From NCBI RefSeq assembly GCF_905397275.1, contig NZ_CAJPUY010000009.1, positions 62,001-126,000 on the forward strand: a stretch of 64,000 bases of DNA, read 5' to 3'. Below, piece by piece: positions 58,118 through 64,000 of this stretch (within the stretch, counting starts at the first letter, position 1; every line of letters begins with the position of its first letter). Source of the stretch: Cupriavidus yeoncheonensis (lineage in GTDB: Bacteria; Pseudomonadota; Gammaproteobacteria; Burkholderiales; Burkholderiaceae). The position numbers and the translations under genes are program-made. Below the pieces are notes generated by a model that saw only the letters and a program-made list of their open reading frames with translations, was not told the origin of the DNA and searched no databases.

Positions 58118-59008
58118 TCAGCGCAGGGCGCGAGCGGGCATGGAGCGCGTGAACTTCAGCAGCTCGTCGAGCATGGTGTTCAGATCGTGCCGCAGCTTGG
58201 CAAAGCCGGCGGTGTGGCTCAGGCCTGCTTCGTCCATGTAGAGCTTGCGGTTGATCTCGAGCTGGAGGCTGTGGCGGCCGGTCTGCGGCTGCCCCACCAC
58301 GCGCACGATTTCCACGCCCTTGTACGGGTGGTTGCGCCAGACGTCATAGCCCATGTCCTTGAGCACGCCTTCGACGCGGTCGGTGAAGCGCTTGTCGCAG
58401 GTGGTGCCGTCACGGTCGCCGACGACGAAATCGGGGTGTTGAAGCCCCGGGAACTCGGTGGCGTATTGCGCCGCCTGGCTCGGCATCGAATGGCAGTTGA
58501 TGTGCCATGCCGCCCCGTGCTCGGCAACCGCATGATCGGCCAGCTTCTGCAGTTGCGCGTAGTAAGGCAGGTAGCAGCGGTTGATGCGCGACTGCACTTC
58601 TTCGATGCTCAGCTTGCGGTCATAGATCGCTTCGCCGGTGTCGAGCACGCGCCAGACCAGGCCCTTGCCGAGACGGGTCTTGGCGGTTACCTGCTTCGCG
58701 CCGGGCCACGGCGCGTCGAGCAGGGCTTCATCGATTTCCTCGAGCGCGCGGTTGGCGTCCAGGTAGCTGCGCGGAAAGCCCGCGCACAGCAGCGGAATGC
58801 CGCGTGCCGGGGCGCCCGCGTAGAGTTCGTCGACAAAGGTGTCTTCGGCCTGCCGCAGCAGCGGCAGGGGCAGGCTCGCATCCGGGCGGAAGTCCGTGGG
58901 ATAGACGGTGGCGCTGTGCGGCGAGTCAAGGAACAGCGCACTCACCGGGCCCTCCGGCTGGTAAAGCTGGTACGGACTGTCCGCGGTATTTCGGTCTGCT
59001 TCGGTCAT
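58118..59008 (-). CDS. N-formylglutamate amidohydrolase
   Basis: Zinc-dependent hydrolase of the HutG/FGase family, 296 aa. LFLDSPHSATVYP has the first metal-binding His region, RSYLDANRALEEIDE follows, and HINCHSMPSQAAQY has the conserved His pair. It releases formate from N-formylglutamate, or acts on a related N-acyl amino acid. No other histidine-use (hut) gene is near. It lies 13 bases downstream of a TctC-type binding-protein gene, which suggests uptake and hydrolysis of a shared substrate. Longer open frame upstream is not conserved. Confidence 0.9.
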   Translation of the reverse strand: MTEADRNTADSPYQLYQPEGPVSALFLDSPHSATVYPTDFRPDASLPLPLLRQAEDTFVDELYAGAPARGIPLLCAGFPRSYLDANRALEEIDEALLDAPWPGAKQVTAKTRLGKGLVWRVLDTGEAIYDRKLSIEEVQSRINRCYLPYYAQLQKLADHAVAEHGAAWHINCHSMPSQAAQYATEFPGLQHPDFVVGDRDGTTCDKRFTDRVEGVLKDMGYDVWRNHPYKGVEIVRVVGQPQTGRHSLQLEINRKLYMDEAGLSHTAGFAKLRHDLNTMLDELLKFTRSMPARALR

Positions 59009-59021
59009 GGTACGGCGGCAA

Positions 59022-60008
59022 TCAGTCGAGGGAGATCTTGGCCGCGACGGCCACGCGCTTGTTCTTGGCCACTTCGCTCTTGATCTGCGCGGCAAACTGC
59101 GCAGGCGAGTTGCCCACCGGCGTGGCGCCCAGCTTTTCCAGTTTAGCCTTCACCTCGGGCAACGCCAGCACCTTGATCGCTGCCGCGTTCAGCTTGCCCT
59201 GCAGGTCGGCCGGCAGGTTCGCGGGGGCGATCAGGCCGAACCATGCGGCGTCGTTCACCTCGGGCAGGCCCAGTTCGGCGAAGGTCGGCACATTCGGCAG
59301 TGCCGCCACACGCTTGGGCGCGGCCACGGCCAGCGCGCGCAGCTTGCCGCCTTCGATGAACGGCAGCGACGACGGCAGGTTGTCGAACAGCACCTGGACC
59401 TGGCCGGCCAGTGCGTCGTTCAGCGCCGGGCCGACGCCCTTGTATGGCACGTGCAGCAGTTCGGTCTTGCTGCTCATCTTGAACAGCTCGCCCATCATGT
59501 GCGACACGCTGCCGTTGCCGGCCGAGCCATAGGCCAGCTTGTTCGGCTGCGAGTGCGCCAGCGCGATGAACGACTTCATGTCGGTGGCCTTCACGGACGG
59601 ATGAATGCTCATCACATTGGGCACGGAGGCCAGGTTCGTGATGGTCGTGAAGTCCTTGGTGGCGTCATAGGACAGCCGCGGGTACACCGCCGGGTTGATG
59701 CCGTGTGTCGAGGCCGTGGCGATGCCGAGCGTGTAGCCGTCCGGCGCGGCCTTGGCCAGGTAGGCGGTGCCGATGCTGCCGCCCGCGCCGCCGCGATTGT
59801 CGACCACCACGGCCTGGCCGAGCTGCTGGCCCAGCTTGTCGGCGACGATGCGCGCCACGATATCGGTCGTGCCGCCGGCCGGGAACGGCACCACCAGCGT
59901 GATCGGCTTGTTCGGATAATGGGTCTGGGCTGCGGCGGGCAGCGCCGCGCAGGCGGCAAAAGCGGCCGAGGCCGCGACGAGAACGCGGAAAACTTGTCGA
60001 CGTTGCAT
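59022..60008 (-). CDS. TctC/Bug family periplasmic solute-binding protein, second copy
   Basis: Protein of 328 aa with a signal peptide (RVLVAASAAFAACAALPAAA, cut before QTHYP). The mature part begins YPNKPITLVVPFPAGGTTD, with the Bug carboxylate-binding loop; GGAGGSIGTAYLA and HVPYKGVGPALNDAL are typical. No tctAB genes are near. It is the first gene of a pair with the N-formylglutamate amidohydrolase and is divergent from a LysR regulator. An acidic N-acyl amino acid ligand is plausible but not shown. Confidence 0.9.
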   Translation of the reverse strand: MQRRQVFRVLVAASAAFAACAALPAAAQTHYPNKPITLVVPFPAGGTTDIVARIVADKLGQQLGQAVVVDNRGGAGGSIGTAYLAKAAPDGYTLGIATASTHGINPAVYPRLSYDATKDFTTITNLASVPNVMSIHPSVKATDMKSFIALAHSQPNKLAYGSAGNGSVSHMMGELFKMSSKTELLHVPYKGVGPALNDALAGQVQVLFDNLPSSLPFIEGGKLRALAVAAPKRVAALPNVPTFAELGLPEVNDAAWFGLIAPANLPADLQGKLNAAAIKVLALPEVKAKLEKLGATPVGNSPAQFAAQIKSEVAKNKRVAVAAKISLD

Positions 60009-60104
60009 GGTTTTTGCGGAGCAGGAAGGAATCGGAGCGGGGAGAAAAGCGGTTTCCCCGATTCTGCTCGCGCCAGCAAGGCGCCGGCAAACGAAATAAA
60101 ATCG

Positions 60105-60127
60105 CACGATCATTCCATTTGGTCGTG
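60105..60127. promoter_or_regulatory. Inverted repeat between divergent tctC and lysR genes
   Basis: CACGA (60105-60109) pairs with TCGTG (60123-60127) with 13 bases between, close to the long dyads (T-N11-A) bound by LysR regulators. It lies 15 bases before the lysR ATG and about 100 before the tctC start, the usual place for autoregulation and activation of the divergent gene. Confidence 0.4.
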
Positions 60128-60142
60128 AAGTTGAGGTGATGT

Positions 60143-61054
60143 ATGCGGCGTATGATGCCGTCGATGACCGAGTTGCAGGCATTTGAGGCGGCTGCCCGCC
60201 ACAATAGTTTCACTGCCGCCGCCCGGGACCTGCATGTGACGCAGGGGGCGGTCAGCAAGCAGGTGCGCAGCCTGGAATCGCTGCTCGGCGTGGAACTGTT
60301 TGAACGGGTGCGGCAGCGGCTGGAGCTGACGCCGGCGGGGGCGCGCTACCTGGAGCGTATCCGTCCGACGCTGGATGAAATCGAGGCCGCGACGGTCGAG
60401 GCGGCGGGCCGCGAGCAGCAGGCCGGGACCCTCCATATCGCGAGCATGCCGACGCTCGGCGCCAAGTGGCTGATCCCGCGGCTGCCCCAGTTCTTCGCGC
60501 GCCACCCGGAAGTGAAGCTGGAATTCATCCCGCACGCTCAGGGCTATGTATTCGACGAGCCCGAACTGGACGCGGCCATCCGCTTCGGCGTGGGCGTGTG
60601 GCCGGGCAGCGTGGCGGACTACATGATCGGCCGCGAAATCGTGCCCGTGTGCCGGCCGGGCTTGCTTGGCGAACCGCCGCACGGCACGGTGGGGTCGCCC
60701 GACGCATTGCTGCGGTATCCGCTGTTGCACCACACTACGGTGCCGGAAGCGTGGCCGGACTGGTTCGCGGAACTTGGCGTGCCCACGCGCGACGCGTGGG
60801 CCGGCGCGCGCTTCGACCAGTTCTCGCTGCTGACGCAGGCGGCGTTGTCGGGGCTTGGCATCGCCCTGATCCCGCGTTGCCTGATCGAGGAAGAGCTGGC
60901 CAACGGCGCGCTGGTAGTCGCGCATCCGGCGCGGGTGCTGAGCAACAAGGGCTATTACCTGTGCTATCCCGAGCACAAGCAGCATCTGCCGGCCCTGCAG
61001 ACCTTCCGCGCGTGGCTGATGGAGGGCGCCGACGAAGGACGAATCCTCATCTGA
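60143..61054 (+). CDS. LysR family transcriptional regulator, GcvA-like
   Basis: Regulator of 303 aa. The helix-turn-helix covers residues 8-67 (LQAFEAAARHNSFTAAARDL, then HVTQGAVSKQVRSLESLLG), in the manner of GcvA. The ligand-binding domain includes IASMPTLGAKWLIPRLPQF and ALSGLGIALIPRCLIEEEL. Divergent from the tctC-amidohydrolase pair (134 bases apart), which it probably regulates. Further ATGs at codons 4, 5 and 8 make the start slightly uncertain. Confidence 0.92.
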   Translation: MRRMMPSMTELQAFEAAARHNSFTAAARDLHVTQGAVSKQVRSLESLLGVELFERVRQRLELTPAGARYLERIRPTLDEIEAATVEAAGREQQAGTLHIASMPTLGAKWLIPRLPQFFARHPEVKLEFIPHAQGYVFDEPELDAAIRFGVGVWPGSVADYMIGREIVPVCRPGLLGEPPHGTVGSPDALLRYPLLHHTTVPEAWPDWFAELGVPTRDAWAGARFDQFSLLTQAALSGLGIALIPRCLIEEELANGALVVAHPARVLSNKGYYLCYPEHKQHLPALQTFRAWLMEGADEGRILI

Positions 61055-61081
61055 AAAAAAGAGGCGCCCCGCAGGCGCCTC
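61054..61081 (-). terminator. Intrinsic terminator shared by lysR and the VWA gene
   Basis: GAGGCGCC (61061-61068) pairs perfectly with GGCGCCTC (61074-61081) over a five-base loop. On the minus strand the stem is followed by seven T, ending the VWA operon. The T run overlaps the end of lysR on the plus strand, where the same stem may also slow transcription. Confidence 0.88.
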
Positions 61082-61101
61082 TCGTCGTTGTTCGACAACC
61101 C

Positions 61102-62277
61102 TTACTTCGACAACACCTTCATTGCCGATTCCAGTCCTGCCAGCGTGACGGGATACATGCGTCCCTTCATCAACTGGTTGATGACCGTGATCGACTGGCG
61201 GTATTGCCACAGGCCTTCCGGTTCCGGGTTCAGCCAGACGAAGTGCGGGAACTGCTCGGTCATGCGGTTCAGCCACACCGAGCCGGCCTCGGCGTTGTTG
61301 TACTCGACCGAGCCGCCGGGCTGCAGGATCTCGTACGGGCTCATGGTGGCGTCGCCGACGAAGATGATCTTGTAGTCGGGCGTGTACTTGTGCAGCAAGT
61401 CCCAAGTCGCCAGCTTTTCCGCGTGGCGGCGGCGGTTGTTCTTCCACACGTGGTCGTACAGGCAGTTGTGGAAGTAGTAGTACTCGAGGTGCTTGAACTC
61501 GGTCTTGGTGGCCGAGAACAGCTCTTCCACGCGCTTGATGTGGTCGTCCATCGAGCCGCCGACGTCCATGAGCATCAGCACCTTGACCTTGTTGTGGCGT
61601 TCGGGGCGCAGCTTGATGTCGAGCAGGCCGGCATTGGCGGCCGTGGCATGGATGGTGTCGTCCAGGTCCAGTTCGGTGTCGGCGCCTTCGCGCGCGAAAC
61701 GCCGCAGGCGGCGCAGCGCGACCTTGATGTTGCGCGTGCCCAGTTCGACCTGGTCGTCATAGTCCTTGTAGGTGCGCGCTTCCCACACCTTGATGGCCGT
61801 GCGGTTGCCCTTGGACGGTCCGCCGATGCGGATGCCCTCGGGGTTGTAGCCGCCATGACCGAACGGCGAAATGCCGCCGGTGCCGATCCACTTGTTGCCG
61901 CCTTCGTGCTTTTCCTTCTGCTCTTCGAGCAGTTGCTTCAGGCGTTCCATGAGCTTGTCGAGTCCGCCCATGGCCTCGATCTTGGCCTTTTCCTCGGCCG
62001 AGAGCTCGCGCTCGAGCGTCTTCTGCAGCCAGTCGAGCGGAATGTCGGACTTCCAGTCGACCAGGCTTTCCACGCCTTTGAAGTAGGCGCCGAAGGTCTG
62101 GTCGAACTTGTCGAAGTGCTTCTCGTCCTTGACGAGCGTCATGCGCGACAGGTAGTAGAACTCGTCGATCGACGGCGTGATGACCTGGGCCTTGAGCGCT
62201 TCGAGCATGGTCAGGTATTCCTTGACCGAGACGGGCAGCTTGGCGTGGCGCAGCGAGAAGAAGAAATCGATCAGCAT
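61102..62277 (-). CDS. VWA domain-containing protein, CoxE-like
   Basis: Cytoplasmic protein of 391 aa. An N-terminal helical region (1-130) precedes a von Willebrand A domain; the MIDAS motif is DVGGSMDD (residues 238-245), followed by YYYFHNCLYDHVW and VFVGDATMSPYEIL. It is the third gene of a moxR-GNAT-VWA operon. MoxR ATPases and CoxE-type VWA proteins usually act as a pair in metal-centre insertion or complex maturation. The client is unknown. Confidence 0.9.
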   Translation of the reverse strand: MLIDFFFSLRHAKLPVSVKEYLTMLEALKAQVITPSIDEFYYLSRMTLVKDEKHFDKFDQTFGAYFKGVESLVDWKSDIPLDWLQKTLERELSAEEKAKIEAMGGLDKLMERLKQLLEEQKEKHEGGNKWIGTGGISPFGHGGYNPEGIRIGGPSKGNRTAIKVWEARTYKDYDDQVELGTRNIKVALRRLRRFAREGADTELDLDDTIHATAANAGLLDIKLRPERHNKVKVLMLMDVGGSMDDHIKRVEELFSATKTEFKHLEYYYFHNCLYDHVWKNNRRRHAEKLATWDLLHKYTPDYKIIFVGDATMSPYEILQPGGSVEYNNAEAGSVWLNRMTEQFPHFVWLNPEPEGLWQYRQSITVINQLMKGRMYPVTLAGLESAMKVLSK

Positions 62278-62312
62278 GGTGCCTCGCGATCAGTGGCAGC
62301 AGGCGGCGCGCA

Positions 62313-62906
62313 TCAGCGCGGCCGCTCGAGCTGGAATTGCAGGTGATTGCGCACCGCCGGCCATTCGCTGGCGATGATCGAGAACACCACGGTGTCGCGC
62401 AGCGATCCGTCCGGCATGCGCGTGTGGTTGCGCAGCACGCCGTCCTGTTTCGCGCCCAGGCGCGCAATGGCCGTGCGGCTCTGGTGGTTCATCCAGTGCG
62501 TGCGGAACTCCACGGCGATGCACTCCAGCTGTTCGAACGCATGACGCAGCAGCATCAGCTTGCATTCGGTGTTCAGCGGCGTGCGCTGCACGCGGCACGC
62601 GTACCAGGTGGAACCGATCTCCACGCGCCGGTTGGCCGCGTCGATGTTCATGTATGTCGTCATGCCCGCCAGCTCGCCATCGGCGTCGCGCACCGCGAAC
62701 GGCTGCATCGAGCCTTGCTCCTGCAGCCCCAGGCGACGCGCGATCTCGGCCTCCATGCGCTCCGGCGCGGGCACGGTGGTGTACCACAGCTTCCACAGGT
62801 CGCCGTCGGCGGCCGCGGCGCGCAGGCCTTCCGCATGCTCGGCCCTGAGAGGCTCGAGCGTGGCGTGCCGGCCTGACAGCGTGACGGGTCGGATGAAGTC
62901 GCTCAT
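62313..62906 (-). CDS. GNAT family N-acetyltransferase, RimJ/RimL type
   Basis: Acetyltransferase of 197 aa. RRVEIGSTWYACRVQRTPLN and ECKLMLLRHAFEQLECIAVEF form the acetyl-CoA core, and RTHWMNHQSRTAIARLGAKQ with GVLRNH the typical C-terminal part. It is close to proteins modifying N-termini or small amines. Its ATG overlaps the moxR stop (ATGA), so it is translated with moxR. A link to the MoxR/VWA pair is not evident apart from position. Confidence 0.9.
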   Translation of the reverse strand: MSDFIRPVTLSGRHATLEPLRAEHAEGLRAAAADGDLWKLWYTTVPAPERMEAEIARRLGLQEQGSMQPFAVRDADGELAGMTTYMNIDAANRRVEIGSTWYACRVQRTPLNTECKLMLLRHAFEQLECIAVEFRTHWMNHQSRTAIARLGAKQDGVLRNHTRMPDGSLRDTVVFSIIASEWPAVRNHLQFQLERPR

Positions 62907-63805
62907 CAGCGGTTGGCGCGGTTCATGAACACCAGACGCTCGAACAGGTGCACATCCTGTTCGTTCTTGAGCAGCGCGCCGTGCAGCGGCGGGATCGCGG
63001 CCTTCTTGTCCGGGCTGCGCAGCGCCTCGGCGGGAATGTCCTCGGCCATCAGCAGCTTGAGCCAGTCGATCAGCTCCGACGTCGACGGCTTCTTCTTCAG
63101 GCCCGGCAGGTTGCGCATCTCATAGAACGATTCCAGCGCCGCGGCCACCAGTTCGCGCTTGATGCCGGGGTAGTGGACGTCGACGATCTGCTGCATCGTC
63201 TCGGCATCCGGGAACTTGATGTAGTGGAAGAAGCAGCGGCGCAGGAAGGCGTCCGGCAGTTCCTTTTCGTTGTTCGAGGTGATGATCACCAGTGGACGAT
63301 CCCTGGCTTTCACGAGCTCGCGCGTCTCGTAGACGTAGAACTCCATGCGGTCGAGTTCGCGCAGCAGGTCGTTCGGGAATTCGATGTCGGCCTTGTCGAT
63401 CTCGTCGATCAGCAACACCACCTGTTCGTCGGCTTCAAAGGCCTGCCACAGCACGCCCTTGACGATGTAGTTGCGGATGTCATGCACGCGGTCATCGCCG
63501 AGCTGCGAGTCGCGCAGGCGTGACACGGCGTCGTACTCATACAGGCCCTGCTGTGCCTTGGTGGTCGACTTGATGTGCCATTGCAGCAGCGGCATGCCCA
63601 GCGCCGCGGCCACTTCCTCGGCCAGCATGGTCTTGCCGGTGCCCGGCTCGCCCTTGATCAGCAGCGGCCGTTGCAGCGTGCGCGCGGCATTGACGGCCAG
63701 CTTGAGGTCGTCGGTGGCGACATACTGGTCACTGCCCTCGAATTTGACCTGCTGGCGGACCTGCTGGGAGGAGGCTTGGGCGGAAGCGTTGGCGGTGTTT
63801 GACAT
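62906..63805 (-). CDS. MoxR family AAA+ ATPase
   Basis: ATPase of 299 aa. Walker A is GEPGTGKT (residues 52-59), Walker B VVLLIDEIDKAD, sensor 1 ITSNNEKELP, and the arginine-finger region DAFLRRCFFHYIKFPDAE. It belongs to the MoxR branch that works with VWA proteins as a chaperone. It is the first gene of the operon and overlaps the GNAT gene by four-base ATGA coupling. The upstream region holds a GC-rich palindrome at 63926. Confidence 0.94.
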   Translation of the reverse strand: MSNTANASAQASSQQVRQQVKFEGSDQYVATDDLKLAVNAARTLQRPLLIKGEPGTGKTMLAEEVAAALGMPLLQWHIKSTTKAQQGLYEYDAVSRLRDSQLGDDRVHDIRNYIVKGVLWQAFEADEQVVLLIDEIDKADIEFPNDLLRELDRMEFYVYETRELVKARDRPLVIITSNNEKELPDAFLRRCFFHYIKFPDAETMQQIVDVHYPGIKRELVAAALESFYEMRNLPGLKKKPSTSELIDWLKLLMAEDIPAEALRSPDKKAAIPPLHGALLKNEQDVHLFERLVFMNRANR

Positions 63806-63925
63806 GAGGCAACCTGAAGTGGACGGCCGGGTATCTGGCCGGATGAGGCCGGGTCGGCGTGTTTAGCGCAGTCTCTTCGCGCTGTCACGCGCGCTATCGT
63901 TATGGAAACCGGACCCGCCTTGCGG

Positions 63926-63943
63926 TGCCATGGCGCCATGGCA
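63926..63943. repeat. 18-base palindrome upstream of moxR
   Basis: TGCCATGGCGCCATGGCA is a perfect palindrome. It is nested in a larger repeat: GGTGCCAT (63924-63931) also pairs with ATGGCACC (63946-63953). It lies about 120 bases before the moxR start. It may be an operator or the hairpin of a gene outside the window; no T run is seen. Confidence 0.6.
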
Positions 63944-64000
63944 TCATGGCACCGTTGACTGGCAGCATCCGCGAACGGTCGTTCGGAATTCCTGGATGGG

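Overview
The window looks like part of the main chromosome of a Cupriavidus-type betaproteobacterium (Burkholderiales). The evidence is high GC with GC-rich third codon positions, a Burkholderiales-type order (quinone oxidoreductase, tpiA, secG, tRNA-Leu, nuoA-N, DUF2818), a bo3 quinol oxidase next to acyl-CoA genes, and a urt-ure urea block. The species cannot be fixed from the sequence alone. No insertion sequence, prophage, integrase or CRISPR array was seen. About 58 protein genes, one class II tRNA and several strong hairpin terminators or promoters can be supported.

Layout. 1-17.1 kb: end of a quinone oxidoreductase gene, tpiA, secG, tRNA-Leu(GAG), then all 14 complex I genes (nuoA-N) plus a small DUF2818 membrane protein. 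17.1-21.9 kb: NUDIX hydrolase, DUF1178 protein, a PimC/PimD-like pair of acyl-CoA dehydrogenases, and two MaoC hydratases. 22.4-26.4 kb: cyoABCD, closed by a perfect hairpin. 26.6-38.6 kb: urea island, with an NtrC-type enhancer and a sigma-54 promoter before urtABCDE, followed by ureD-A-J-B-C-E-F-G. 38.6-40.1 kb: an XRE regulator diverging from an unrecognised protein. 40.2-43.4 kb: a GST, an ACAD10/11-like dehydrogenase and a divergent LysR regulator. 43.6-48 kb: a CAP-domain lipoprotein, a lipoprotein gamma-glutamyltransferase, and an orphan TctC-type binding protein. 48-52.4 kb: a minus-strand run of an APH-like kinase, a histidine phosphatase, an enoyl-CoA hydratase and a 3-hydroxyacyl-CoA dehydrogenase. 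52.5-64 kb: a frameshifted GST, an aminotransferase, a PIN protein, yaaA, a cytosolic-carboxypeptidase-like M14 peptidase, a lipoprotein, an N-formylglutamate amidohydrolase with a second TctC protein and a divergent LysR, and a moxR-GNAT-VWA operon.

How the parts work together. Complex I feeds electrons into the quinone pool and bo3 oxidase passes them to oxygen. The acyl-CoA genes supply NADH and reduced flavin. The urea genes import urea and split it to ammonia under apparent nitrogen control. Two acyl-CoA operons more than 34 kb apart (17.8 kb and 52.4 kb) carry the same TTAGCACGAYCGT element, which suggests one TetR-type regulator acting on both.

Most of the window is well-known metabolism. 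The points most worth a second look are the shared acyl-CoA operator, the split ACAD10/11-like kinase and dehydrogenase pair, the XRE gene with its divergent unknown protein, the frameshifted GST, the bacterial tubulin-deglutamylase-like peptidase, and the structured RNA segments around tRNA-Leu/nuoA and nuoD/nuoE.
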